This document shows, piece by piece, positions 11,746 to 23,746 of a DNA stretch of 64,000 nucleotides; the first letter of the stretch is position 1, and each line of letters starts with the position of its first letter. Below the pieces are notes generated by a model that saw only the letters and a program-made list of their open reading frames with translations, did no database searches and was not told the origin of the DNA. Origin of the DNA: Chionis minor (Eukaryota > Chordata > Aves > Charadriiformes > Chionididae); assembly GCA_013398295.1 (NCBI GenBank), contig VZSF01010402.1, positions 209,839 through 273,838 on the forward strand. The letters run 5' to 3'. The position numbers and the translations under genes were made by a program.

Positions 11746-13139
11746 CTGCATTAAATTATATTTGATATTTGAACTGGTTTTCGTTCTCTCCCTGATCAGT
11801 GAGTCATGCCAAATGACGGACAACCTAATTCAAAATTTCCCAGACACAAATACCAAAGATCCAATTGTTCTAACTTCAAAAAATACACTGTGTAATGGTT
11901 ACCATGTTGTCTAAAGATAAGAACACCTCATAGTCACAGAGGTTTTAGGCTGGTTTCACACACAGATCTACATTAGCAGGTCAATGGCTATCATTCACAC
12001 AGTAATTTGTTTTCATTCTCCATTTCCCATTCTCCCAAGTTTCCTTTGCTTTTTATTTCTTATTTCCCCAGACAACCAGCCGTTGCTGATACAGCAATAC
12101 GCATGCAACCAAGGGACTAAAAAACAGATCAATTTCTTAAGTGAATCCCTCATATTATCCATTATGTCAACAAAGAGAAAAACAGTACAGAACACAAGTG
12201 CTTGAACTGAACAGCCTTGTGTTAGAAAGCACCAATCTTCAGCAAAATGCAGTACATGGTGATAGGATTAACTGGGCTAGACCTTCCTTGACATATTTCT
12301 GAGAAAATATTGCAATAATGGCTTGCTGTATGGCTATCTACTATTTGCAAAATCAAATAACTAAAAAGTAAAAATAAACTGTAGGCAAAAGATCACACAA
12401 AAACATGCTGAAATAATTTAACTTTAACCCAGAATGTAGTATTTTCTCTACGAAAAGCACTTTTAATCTGAATTATGAACTTTAAAAAACATTCAGTTCA
12501 AAGTCAATCACACTTTTCAGACCAAGATCTATCATGTTTATAAACACATATTTCAAGCCACTAAGGTTTAGAAATATTAGAAACTTAGAAATGTTTTTGC
12601 AAAGTTCATTCTAAGTACTTGAGGGGAGGGTTGTTTTGGGTTATTTGCATGTACTGTGATAGTTATCACAGACTACTCTCAAGCTAGGATCTCCAAAGAT
12701 AAATTTATAGGCTAATAAGTCTAGAAACTCTGTAAGTATCCATGAAGAAGAATTCCCTTGGATTTTTATTTTCATGTGGGATTAATACCTATCTGTAGCA
12801 TGACCATACTCTTTACTAGACTATAAACATTTTGTGAGGGCAAGAGAGATCAAGAAAAAACCAGGCTATACAGTTCTGAATCAGTATTACTTTAAAATTA
12901 TTTCTTTACACTCTGGCTTGAAGAGAACTCATTCTGAAAATTAAAGAAAGAAAAGCCCTTTAATGAAACAACAATGATTTACATGAAGATTTATTTCCAT
13001 GTCAGTGAAGATATTTAAAAGATAACTTAATTTTAACATTGCAGTTCATCTATGAAAAAAATTGGTATTTTTGAAAGAAAAGATGAAAGTGATACTTGTT
13101 TCTTCATGTCCTGCTTAACTGGAATCTATGACTACATTG
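11746..13139. other. Unique AT-rich DNA
   Basis: No gene or repeat recognised. Short open frames on both strands at 11984-12205 overlap each other and look random. Confidence 0.55.
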
Positions 13140-14018
13140 AGAATAATAAATGCAGAAAGTGGAAGCAGGGAAAAGTAACCTGGGAGAAATATAGACACAC
13201 TATTGAGGCATGAAGAGATACGGTTAAAAAAGACAAAGCTTACCTGAAATTTAATCTTGTGAGGGATATCAAAGGCAACAATAAGGACTTCTAGAAGAAC
13301 ACAAGTGGCAAAAGGAAGAGTAGGGAAAATGTGAGCCTGCTGCTGAATAGGACAGGGAAACAGCTGACAAATGACATAGAAAAAAGGCAAGCTAATCAAT
13401 GACATCTTTCCGTCGGTCTTTACTAGTAAGACTGACCTTCAGAAATCTAAGGACCTGGAGACCGGAGGCAAACTTTAGAGCAAGGAAGACTTACCCTTGG
13501 TGGAAGAGAATCCAATTAGAGAATATTTAAGCAAACTGAATCTACACAAGTCCATGGGCCCTGATGGAGTGCACCCATGAGTGCTGACGGAGCTGGTGGT
13601 GTCATTGTGAGGCCACTCTTGATAATCTTTGAATCATCATGACAATGGCGAGATGTGCCTGAAGACTGGAGGAAAGCAAAAGCCACTCCTATCTTCAAGA
13701 AGGAGGACCCAGGGAAATACAGGCCAGTCAGCCTCACCTCAATCCCTGTGAATGTGATGGAGTATCTAATCCTGGAAACCAGTTCCAGGCACATGAAGGA
13801 CAAGAAGGTGATACCAAGTAGGGAACATGGATTGAAAAAGGAAGTCATGCTTGACCAACCTGATAGCCTTCTATAGTGAAATCATAGCTAGGTAGATTAA
13901 GGAAGAGCAGTGGATATTGTCTACCTTGATTTCAGTAAAGATTTCAGCACTGCATCCCATAATGTTGTCATAGACAATCTGTTGAAGTATGGGCTGGATG
14001 AGCAGACAAGTGAGGTGA
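13140..14018 (+). mobile_element. CR1 LINE, 5' part of a split copy (linker and RT)
   Basis: Sense CR1 ORF2 sequence is readable in order: 'tggaagcaggga', 'gaagacttaccctt', 'agtccatgggccctgatgg', 'gactggaggaaagcaaaagcc', 'tacaggccagtcagcctcacc', 'cttgaccaacctgatagcc', 'taccttgatttcagtaaag' and 'gtatgggctggatgag'. These are the endonuclease-RT linker and the first RT blocks. Frames are broken by several frameshifts. The copy is interrupted after 'agtgaggtga' by an LTR and resumes at 15208 with 'ggtggattaaaaattggctg', so both parts come from one insertion. Confidence 0.9.
13655..13876 (+). pseudogene. CR1 ORF2 remnant, early reverse-transcriptase blocks
   Basis: A 73-codon frame. Residues 2-6 read PEDWR and residues 12-16 PIFKK. 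Residues 22-29 read YRPVSLTS, the hallmark early block of non-LTR reverse transcriptases. 'SRHMKDKKVI' follows, as in CR1. The frame ends at 'DQPDSLL' where a frameshift replaces LTNLIAFY. The YLDFSK block (about 13923-13940) lies beyond the break in another frame. It is non-functional. Confidence 0.85.
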
Positions 14019-15207
14019 TGTTACGCCCCACTCAGAAAAGCGGGGGCGTGAGTGACTCAGATTCGCAAATCCCCAAGGGTGTGGACTAAGGTTAGACAAC
14101 TCTCAAGATCCATATACAAGCAATTATTAGATTCCCACAATGATTAATATATGTCTTAACTAGGTCCATGATAACTGATTAGGTATATAACAAATTATGG
14201 CAAGTGGTAAGGTATGCCTTATTTATTTATGCCTGATTTATTTTAGCTTGTTTGTCACTATTCTCAAATTAGATTGATTCTCCTTTTAGAAAGCAAAGCT
14301 TTTTAACCTTGCAGATCTTATCCCCCAAGTTAAAGCACAACTGTTTTCTATAAAAGTAAAAGGCTTTAGTAGACTTCTTCCGCAAAGAGAATCAAGCAAC
14401 AGATATACAACAGATTATGGCAAGTGATACTTAACAACAGATACGCAATGAATTATGGCGAGTGGTAAGGCATGCCTTGTGTTACTTACTTAACAGCTTT
14501 AAAAGCAAAAAGAAAGAGAAACAGAGGGAGAAAGAGAGAAAGAGATCACCAGTCCTGGTTCCAGCATTGGTCCAGCCAATGGGGGGGTCTCTGGTTGGTA
14601 GAAGCGCTCATCTGTGTGAAATCTCCCCCGGGGGAAAAAAAAAATCTCAAGGGTCACTTATTTTCCCCTTTTAGGTTTGCTGTATCAGTACAACCTGCCC
14701 CACTGTCATGGTGAGAGTTTCATCTCAGGTTTCTCCCCCCCAGCTGACATCTACCATGATTTGGGTGGAGAAACAAGTGCTATAGCCATATATGTTTAGC
14801 ATGATCTTGATAATCTTCTTTAGCATATGCAGGGTGTCAACTTTAATATGCATTTAGCAGATAATGAAGCAAAGGTGATTGGGCATAGTAGCTTTCCAAA
14901 GAAACAAAGAATTACACAGATTCTTGCTATCTTGTCATTGCCAATGAAAAGCAGCACTGTCCTGTCTCCCTTCTCCAGATTCAGGTGAGTTTCTCTCCCA
15001 CCTGAGTAAGCAGGTGTTAGCCTTATCAATTCTTTGAGCAGAAGGCCTGCATTATCCAGACTCCGCTTTATCCACCCTACACTATAGCTTCATTTCAAGG
15101 TACTTGCAAGTGTTTGAGGCATTCCTGAGAAAGGCTCGGAAGCCCTCCTGCCCCTCCCTTTTGTCTCTCACCATTTATTTTAGGGAATTTACAAGTCATC
15201 TCTTACA
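14019..15207. mobile_element. LTR inserted into the CR1 (TGTTACG...TCTTACA)
   Basis: The insertion begins TGTTACGCCCC at 14019 and ends TCTCTTACA at 15207, with TGT/ACA termini. The flanks are ggtga (14014-14018) and ggtgg (15208-15212), a 5-bp target-site duplication with one substitution; uninterrupted CR1 has GGTGG here. It is a solo LTR, since no retroviral coding sequence is present. Its length of 1189 bp includes a foreign 165-bp segment (14230-14394). Around that segment it has degenerate internal repeats (three copies of an 'attatggcaagtggtaagg'-like unit, 14180-14215, 14411-14428 and 14450-14475). I leave the transcription direction open. It shares the TCTCTTACA end with the LTR at 38432-39087. 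Confidence 0.85.
14230..14394. repeat. Copy 2 of the 165-bp duplication, inside the LTR
   Basis: It matches 8631-8795 in direct orientation at 160 of 165 bases. The left junction follows 'ccttatttattta' and the right junction precedes 'agcaacagatatac'. LTR internal-repeat sequence lies on both sides, so the segment is foreign to the LTR. No target-site duplication, poly-A tail or transposon terminus borders it. This argues against mobile-element insertion and for local templated copying after the LTR had inserted. Confidence 0.88.
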
Positions 15208-15730
15208 GGTGGATTAAAAATTGGCTGAATGGCCAGGTCCAGAGGGTGGAGAGCAGTGATATGAAGTCTAGTCAGAGGCCAGTAACTAGCGGTGTACCTC
15301 AGAAGTAAATACTAGGTGCAATCACATTCAATATTTTTGTTAATGGTCTGGACAATGGGGCAGGGTGTACCCTGATCATGTTTGCTGATGACACAAAACT
15401 GGGATGAGTGTCTGATACACCAGAGGGTTGTGCTGTCATCCAGAGTGACCTCGACAGGTTGGAGAAATGGGCTGACAAGAACCTCATGAAGTTCACCTAG
15501 GGGAAGTGCAAAGTCCTGCACCTGGGAAGGAATGGCTCCATGCACCAGTACACACTGGGGGCTAACCAGATGGAAAACAACTTTGCAGAAAAGGACCTGA
15601 GTATTCTAGTGAACACCAAATTGAACATGGGCCAGCAATGTGACCTTGTTGCAAAGGTGGCTAACAATACCCTCGGCTACATTAGGAAGATTGTTGCCAG
15701 CACGTCGAGGGACGTGATCCTTCCCCTCCA
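15208..15730 (+). mobile_element. CR1 LINE, 3' part of the split copy
   Basis: CR1 ORF2 resumes with 'ggtggattaaaaattggctgaatgg' split by the LTR duplication. It continues through 'agtaactagcggtgtacctcag', 'tcaatatttttgttaatgg' and the FADD coding segment at 15381-15392 ('tttgctgatgac'), then the domain 'gcacctgggaag'. It ends at 'gacgtgatccttcccctcc', near the end of ORF2. The usual CR1 3' untranslated region is missing; an inverted CR1 scrap follows directly. A stop codon comes soon after FADD. Confidence 0.9.
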
Positions 15731-15731
15731 A
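15540..15731 (+). pseudogene. CR1 ORF2 remnant, C-terminal region
   Basis: The open frame starting at 15540 carries 'FAEKDLSILVNTKLNMGQQC' at residues 15-34, then 'NTLGYIRKIVASTSRDVILP'. These match the C-terminal CR1 ORF2 pattern AEKDLGVLVDEKLxMSQQC...ILGCIKRSVASRSREVILPL. The remainder of the frame (to 15818) runs into the inverted CR1 scrap and is not homologous. It is non-functional. Confidence 0.85.
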
Positions 15732-15732
15732 C

Positions 15733-15787
15733 CTAGCACTGCCAAGTCCTCCACTAAAACATGTCGCTATGTGCCACATCTACATGT
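15733..15787 (-). mobile_element. CR1 LINE scrap, inverted, joined to the sense CR1
   Basis: The plus strand reads 'ctagcactgccaagtcct' and 'gtgccacatctacatgt', which I recognise as the reverse complement of a CR1 3' region of the subfamily also present at 59819-60089. It abuts the sense CR1 at about 15728-15733 with no spacer. This could be a separate insertion, an inversion at deletion, or a chimeric retrotransposition. Confidence 0.6.
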
Positions 15788-18700
15788 GCAACCTATGTTC
15801 CAGGTAGTAAATACCTGATCAATGTTTTAAGGGATTTTTATTTGACATGCACACAAACATCTCTTTCTATATATGTATAGGGAGGCTTGTGTTTATAAAC
15901 CCACAGTCATCACAACACAGTCCATAATGCTTGTCTCAGATGTGTGGGAACTTGGGCATGGTTGTGCTTTCTTAACTTCGTGGCAGGGAGGAGGAAAAAT
16001 GGTTGAAGAAAAAGGGAGAAGAGATACCAGAATAAACAGGGTTTTTCGACACAATTTAGTCACATTAAATAGTTGATTTGAAAAGGTCCAAACAGCAGTG
16101 AGGAGTTTTACCATCTGCTGAGAGTATTTATAAGCAGGTGTGAAGAGTGAGGATATTAGGAGGGATAACTTTTCAAAAAAAAGGCTCATGAATTCTATAA
16201 TTTTCCCAAACTTTTCTGCTCTTTCATGGGATAAATGCAATCTGCAATCCAGCCCCTTTTTATTGTTCATTGAGAACTGGCTGTTCCTAGAAAAGGATTC
16301 AGTGCATTTCTTCTAACAGTGATCTATGGATTTCTTATTTTAAAATAACTCCATGGGAAAGTTGAAGATAGAAGTTCTTCTCTTCAGAAGGATCCATTAC
16401 ATCAATAATTTAGTCTGTAATATTGCAGATTTGCAATTGGTATATCCTACAGTATCCTACAAGGATATTAAATATGAGGTGTATATTAAAATTTCTGTAA
16501 AACATTACCTGTCATGTGTAAGTAGTTTAAATATGAAAAATATCTGTGTGCTATATTTTTAAAATTCATATATATGATATGTAAATATTTTTAGTTATAT
16601 GCTTCTCAAAATCTATAAATTTGCTCATTAGGTGTTATAATCCATCATTTTTCCTTATTGTTAACTGCTGTAGTTAATGTCAGATATAATTTTTTTAAAA
16701 AAATCTTTTTCAAGGCAATGGAAATTCTTGTTTTTCTTTGGAGCAAAATCATGCTACTGAGAATTATACTGGTTTAGGTGTTCCAAAAAACCCCCCCACT
16801 TTATAAATGAATAACCTTTTATTTTTACTATGAAAATATCTACCCAAATATGAAGTATTTTTCACAAAACCAAGTGTATTTCTGTGATTTATTTGTTTCA
16901 AATTTTTCAACAAATCTTTGGTTAAAGTTTTATACAAATTAAAAATTCCCAGGAATTATCTTAATATTTTGTTCCTCAACCAAAATAAAAAAAATATTTT
17001 CATTTTTTTTAATACTTATGAAATTAAAAAACCAGAATATCCCATACCATTGTTAGCTATTTGAAAGTTGTTTCAAGTTATGCCCATTGCTTAGGTAAAT
17101 ACCATAAGTACCTTTTTTCAAAGCTATGAAAATTTTTGATTCTATCAAGCCCATGAGACACCTGACACTCCCTTAGGTTTCATTACTGTCTCCCCTCTCT
17201 ATTGAGGTATATGGATTCCAGGGCTTTTGGAAAAGAACTCTAATGAAATACACATAGATGAAAAATGAAAGCTGGTTAATATTTTATTGTTTGTATAGTG
17301 AAAGAAGGCATCCTGCAACTCTTAATATTTTCTCTGAATATATTGGAAAAAAATAGACATGCTGTTAATTATATGAATTAAACAAAGAAATAATGCGATT
17401 ATATTAAATGTAATTATATAACTTAAGGAAATCATTTAAAGAAAAATAAGTTAGGGGAACGCTTAAACTGCTGAAAAGGGGGGATAATGCAGGACTAGGA
17501 ACTGTGACTATACTGCTTTTCTGCAGGGATGTAAGTATGGAATCCCAGAACAGTATCTCCAAGGATTAAATATTTGGATTCTGTTCTGCTATATAAAATT
17601 TCTTACTGGCGAGTCACAGAAGGGGTGTCATGAAGGAGAACTTGTTTTTCACTAATACTGTGTATTCTGAAGGTCTGTATTTTAGAAGGTGAGATAATAT
17701 CAAAGACTGACTCTGGATGAGTGCAAGTTTCACACTGTTGGAATTCCCTGATAATTTTGGCAGAATAGATGGTGATTTTTTAATATTTATTTTTTATACT
17801 CTTATCGTTAATATTAATGAAACTTCCTAAGGTAAACAAAAAAATGAATAACAATTTTCCCCAGTCTATTCAAAGTAATACTTGCTGAAATGTATCAGCC
17901 CAGTTTCTTCACTCTTCTTTAATTCCTGAATTCACTTAAATGAAAATAAATCAACTTCCAGTGGTTTACAGCTTCAATGTACAATATATTGAATTCTGAA
18001 GGTAAAGTATATACATGTATCTTTGCACAAATTTTTGTGGGGGATATATTTATCTGTTTAAAAAATCCGTATTATATTTTTCAACAGCTATGAAGAACTC
18101 TCAAAATAGCTGGATTGGCTTCTGAAGTAAATGAGGGTTCAATGTAGAGCCTAAATCTATGGCCTTATACTCTCAAACATGTTAAGAAGCAAAGTAAAAA
18201 ACAAAGTTGTTGTATATTTCTCAGCATTCAAAAGTGGTGGCAATGAGTCCTTCCACTGTACTCATTTTTTGTTCAATGTGCACCCTAATACCACAAAGTA
18301 AGAAGGGTTTTTGGGATTAAATCTTTCAAATAATACACACAGATGTTCAAATTGCCTCCTACAATAACATCAGGTTGCACATGCTACAAAATACAAATTA
18401 CAGCCCAGAGGAATATTTCTTTAAAAACTGACCTCATAAATTTTGCTTAAGGGTTTGAAACTAACAGTCCTTTGTAGTTTATAATTAACTGTGTGCATAA
18501 ATGAATAATAATAAAATGATTACATATTTTCTGAGGCTTACTAACATTAGTATACATGAAGAATAAGGCATTATTCATCACTTCTCATCTGCTAACATAG
18601 GGTAACTCAGGATACATAATTTTATTGCAGTACTTATATTTTGAAGGAATACCTTGTGTTGTTTAGAGTTCAGTTCTTCCAGAATGCACATCTAAAACTT

Positions 18701-19222
18701 TTGGAGTTTTTTATCCTTTTTTGGATAAATATATATTAGGAGGAAGAAGAACAAGAAGATTGTGTGACCAGTACATCTAAATTGTAAATACTCTTCTGCT
18801 ATAAATTCCTGCTTTTTAAAGAAATACAGATTCATAGAGATGCAGATTCATAGCAATTAAGTTTATGGCATGTACAGTCCAAGAAAATAAACATGAAGTA
18901 AAGAACTTCCTAGTGTTAAATGTTTTTTTACTGACACATATAGTTTCTTGAGCCAAGAAGAAACTCTGCTTAGAAAATTGTGCTTTTTCTGTAAAACTTA
19001 TAAGAAGAAATGAAGTTATATAGAAAACAGAAAGAAAATTGATTTACCTTAATCCACAAAGAACAAAACATAATCCACATGAAGTCTGTGCTTGAATCTG
19101 TGTTTTGAAAAGAATGGTTTTTTTGGTACTCTATGTATCAACAAGAGTTCTCAGCAATAAGAAAAGTTACTTTTATTATATTTAAATAATATAATAAAAT
19201 TTCATTCTATAGTTTGACCAGA

Positions 19223-19249
19223 TATTATTATTATTATTTATTATTATTA
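19223..19249. repeat. (ATT)n microsatellite
   Basis: A short, slightly imperfect trinucleotide run within AT-rich DNA. Confidence 0.85.
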
Positions 19250-22200
19250 CTAAGTACTTATTTATTTTTAATATATTATATTGATTAGGGGATATTCAAT
19301 GGAGGTCCAGGAAAGCTGTAAAGTAACATTTGATATTGTGTCCATTGGCAAGACAACAATCTAAAGTACCTATTTGCAGCAGTAAAAACAGTGACAGAAA
19401 AATCTGTTTAAAATATGAAAATCATTTTATAGTCCATTCTAGAATAAAATTTTGACACTATAAACATCCAAGGAAACCGTCCATAGTTAGATTCTATATG
19501 CTTTGTAGAAGAAGCAATAATTCCCCAGTATGCAAATGCTTATGAAAATGAAGTTGGGTAATATGAATGGAGTAACTGCTTTATTACATTTGTTAAACTT
19601 TATTATGTCAAATTCAAAAGAGTAAGAGTGTGGTTACAGAAGTGCTAAAATTTATTTAGAGACCTTACTTCTGGACACTATTAAATACTAGGCATTTTAA
19701 TTCTTGTTTTGTTTATGCCAAGTATCATCAAAAAAAAATCACTTTATTTTGTCAATTCTATTTTGAATACTTTTTGTCTGACCTCCAAGTCCCTGAAACT
19801 CATACCTTTGCATTCAGACCAAGTTTTCTGTCACAATTTTTTGAACAAGAGATGTCACAATAAACTAAAGGAATTAAAAAATATTTTATAACAACATCTA
19901 AACATAGATTCTATAGTTTCAAAGATCCTGAAGAGATCAGGATCAAGGTTGACCTAAATATCCCGGATCATAATACCATAGTTGTAGGGCTTCATCCAGG
20001 TACTGAAACTCATTGTCCCAGCTGTCCAGACTCTGATAATTTAAAATGGGTGGAATACTCTTTCTAACTTTAACTATTTGATGATAATTTTCTCTTTCCT
20101 TGTCTTCCACTAACTAAAATCTGCTGTCAATCATGCATTTCAAAATAGAATTCCGCATTCTCCACAGAAACAGTTTTGCTGTGAAATTTTTTTAGGGGAC
20201 AGAAACTACCTGACATGAAAATTGAGACATTTAATTTCACTTTCCAGTCTTTGGGTTTTGTTATGATTTTGACAAAATGCCTCTGCTCTAATATCAAACA
20301 CTTTTCAGTATAAAAATTGTAATTATCAATTCACCCCCTAGATTTTTTTCAATGAACTTCTTTTAACACTGTCTTCTCATTTATTTTTTTTTTACCATCT
20401 CTATTTTTTTTTCTGCCTTTGAATTTATTCACTTAGCTTGAACACAGGCACACACAAAAGTAGAGAGAGTACTCTATTACCAGTCTACAACAATAACTGA
20501 GAGCCTAAATAAATTTCCAACCTGTAGTAGGCTTTTCTCAGTCCCTTCCTAATTAGATAATTGTTTCAGTGTTCATGTTGATGTGATTATCTACTGCATG
20601 CTTCTATAAATCAGTTAAAAGAAAGAAAAGAGAGAGAAGAGGAAGTAGTCATTCTTTTAGTTCCCAAATGCAATGTTTCCTATGACATTATTAAAGACAT
20701 ACCTTTGAATTATGACCATTTTAATGGGAAATTTAGAATACTCTTTAATGGTAATATTTCTTCGTTATTAACATTCTAGCATCCATAATGCTATGTGTAA
20801 ATCTCTTAAGCTAGTATTATTAGCCCAGTAATGGACAGAAAAAAACTATAAATATCCTTGCAGGAAAGTGTTTTTACTATCTGTTGTTACAATAGCTAAA
20901 TTGAGACCACTAAATAAGACTTTTTGTCACTGTTTATTTATTTCAAAAAATATCCATGAAATAACAAATAAAGAAGTAATTTTCCTTCCTTCAGTGTCTG
21001 TTTGGGATGGGTGAGTTACATAAATAGTACTAACAATGTCTTGTTGAGATTATATTAAAAAAACTCTCCTTTGTGGGAGTGTCCCAGAGGGACACAGTCT
21101 GTTATCATTGAATTTCATGAGTCTTATTCTGCTCTAAAAATATATTTAAAAAAAAAAGAAGAAAAGGCTTTTTAACATGTCATAATTCTAAAACATAGCA
21201 AAACAGTCGCTACAGTATAAACTTAATAGCCACAGATATCATAGCTGCATTATAACCCAAATTAGTAATAGCATGTTTATAAACAGAGAAGTTGGGGTTT
21301 TTCTCCCTTTTCTAATGCCGTTGTTTACTTGCTTGTTTGTTTTCTGTTGTGAACTAATTTAGTGAAAAATAATTCTGGCTAAATAGATGAACATTGTAAT
21401 TATTTGAGAGATGTGTTGTATTAACATTTTTTCATTATTCACTTCATTGGGATTTTATTAATAAAATCGTGAAATATAGTAAAATAAGATTATGTGTATA
21501 ATGTTAGGAAAAATCAATAAAACAGTAATAATTATTTTGTCAATAGTGTTTGAAACTAAGATAAAAGTAATATTCATAGAAATACCATTAAGGAAAAAGG
21601 TAGAAAGGACCTGAATGATTAAGACTGATAACTTCAAGGACATAATTTGGTGCAGGAAGCTAGTTTATTTAGAGTACTTAGATATACAACAGTGAAGGAG
21701 AAGGAAAGAGAGAACATGATGTAGAAGCTATTAAGAATGTTTATGCTAAGGTCCTACTCTTTTCAACTGACTAAAAAGGGCTCGTTTGGGAACTTTTTTC
21801 CTAACTCAGGCACATAACTTAAATGTCTGGAATTATATGGTATAAATATTCATGAACATATTCATCCTTTAAATATGTCATCCTGTATCTTTGTATTTTT
21901 AGAACAAACAATTTATAAACATTAAAGAAAACAAAGTGGGTAATGTATTAAAGTAATATAAGTCTTGAAAAAATTTGAGTGTTGTAAGTTAGAGATATTA
22001 AATATTCACCCATTTGAAAATACTAACAGAGATTAGTAGCTTAATATGACATGTAGGGATAAAAATACAGCCAAAAAATCTTTCTTGAAGAAGGAATGAA
22101 AACCAGAGTAAAGCTAGAAATTAAAGACGACAGCAAGCTACAAAGCAGTGGTGAAGAATAGTGGTAGAGAATGAATATTCCTTCTTCCTCTTTTGGGACT

Positions 22201-23690
22201 TCTGACAGAGAAAAATGTTGTTCAAAAGAAGTGCTTGCTGGCAGAGAAAAGAGCTTTATATTGGCACGTATTTCAAAGGGAGGGGATATTACCTGTTTGT
22301 GGCATTGTTTGTGTGTTCAACTGCTCTTCCATTTCAATTAAATTATGTAGTTCAACCAGTTTTGACTAGTGTTACTGCCAATACATGTGTGAAAAATTTC
22401 CTGTGATAAAACTTGGGAGAACTGTCCTTTTCCTAGTACTGGTCCTTCTTGTCCTCCTCACACATGTTGTCAATGAAACTTTCTCTACTATCTCTTTTTT
22501 ATATCATAAATGCATTTTTAATATATGCAAGAAAACTTTTTACAGTGAATGAAGCGCTTAGTGTTTGAGATTAAAACATCAAAAAAGATATGATGATAAA
22601 CATATTTCTTTCCTCTAGGAAATTAGCTTTTATACTTGACCTAGCAACAGGACACCAAATTAGTTGTTTTCCATAAGGGCTATTAATCATAATTGTGACA
22701 ATTTCCCATAATACACTGCTACAATAATTGAATATTGCCATTCACTTTGAATACAATTTAAATCACAGAGCAAAGTTAAATGCTGCAGACAGAAAGGAGT
22801 GTAAATTTTTGAAGATGATCCACGCACTAATTACTAAGCCATGATGGCATTTTCTTTTATTATAGGTTGCTCAACCATTAATTGTTTGTGGTGATACAGT
22901 TCACTGGAGTTTCTCATTGAACAAGTTATAAGGGTTAACTACAACTGTGTTGAAAAAAGAATCAACAGAAAAATAAACAAATTGCACAATAATATAATTT
23001 TAACCCATTGACAAACTGTACATATAATTAAAATACAGAGTTTATTCAGTGCTCTGTAAAATTGACTCAGTTTTTTAAAATAAAGGTTTAATATATCACC
23101 CCCCACCATCACATAAATAAACCTGATCTTTCATGCCTGATATACTTAAACCTTTGAGAGAGAAATAGGATTTCTTTCACAATTTAGTGCTCAGAACTAA
23201 GTCACAGTTAGTGTGAGTATAAGTCTTAAGATTTCTTAAAATGTGTTACTGAACTCAATCATACTACCTTACTGCATGCAAGAAAATTTCCTGGTTAATG
23301 CCTGTTACTAAACATAATAACACATTAAAACCACTCTATGTCTAGCTCTTGAACACAAGATACTTGAGATACCCCAAGGTGGTTTGTATATTCTGAAATA
23401 TTGGGCATTCTGGGGGAGGTTCAGCATTCTAGGTTTAAGAATGATTACAGATAGCTGCTTTTCAGATCATTTAGTCTGTTTAATTTGAGCCAAATTTTAA
23501 TGTCAACATAATGCAAATGTTTCAAATTCATGATACAGGCTATTTGTAACAGTAGAACAAAATTTTAAAATCATAACTGTTGCTTTTATTTATGAAGAGC
23601 TGTATAAAAACAACTTTGAGAAAATCAAATTTCATATCTGACCAGAAGTAGTGGAATATTAAAGTTTTACTTATTGCAGTGATATCTAGA

Positions 23691-23746
23691 GTTTTTAAAA
23701 AACCTCTGAATTTTAGAGGTTTCTTAAAACAAGATCTGAGATCTTG
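23691..23746. repeat. Two adjacent inverted repeats
   Basis: The first hairpin (23691-23730) pairs 'aaacctct' with 'agaggttt' and extends outward through A/T pairs with one bulge, around the loop 'gaatttt'. The second (23730-23746) is a perfect CAAGATC-TGA-GATCTTG stem-loop directly abutting it. Function unknown. Confidence 0.6.

Noticed and set aside
13516..13848. 110-codon minus-strand frame
   Set aside because: It is the antisense shadow of the CR1 ORF2 remnant.
15893..16270. 125-codon minus-strand frame
   Set aside because: No recognisable domain and no splice or promoter context. It overlaps an open frame on the other strand and is plausible by chance.
22660..22900. Conserved non-coding enhancer
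   Set aside because: TAAT and ACAAT words are suggestive, but such words are common in AT-rich DNA and I have no alignment.
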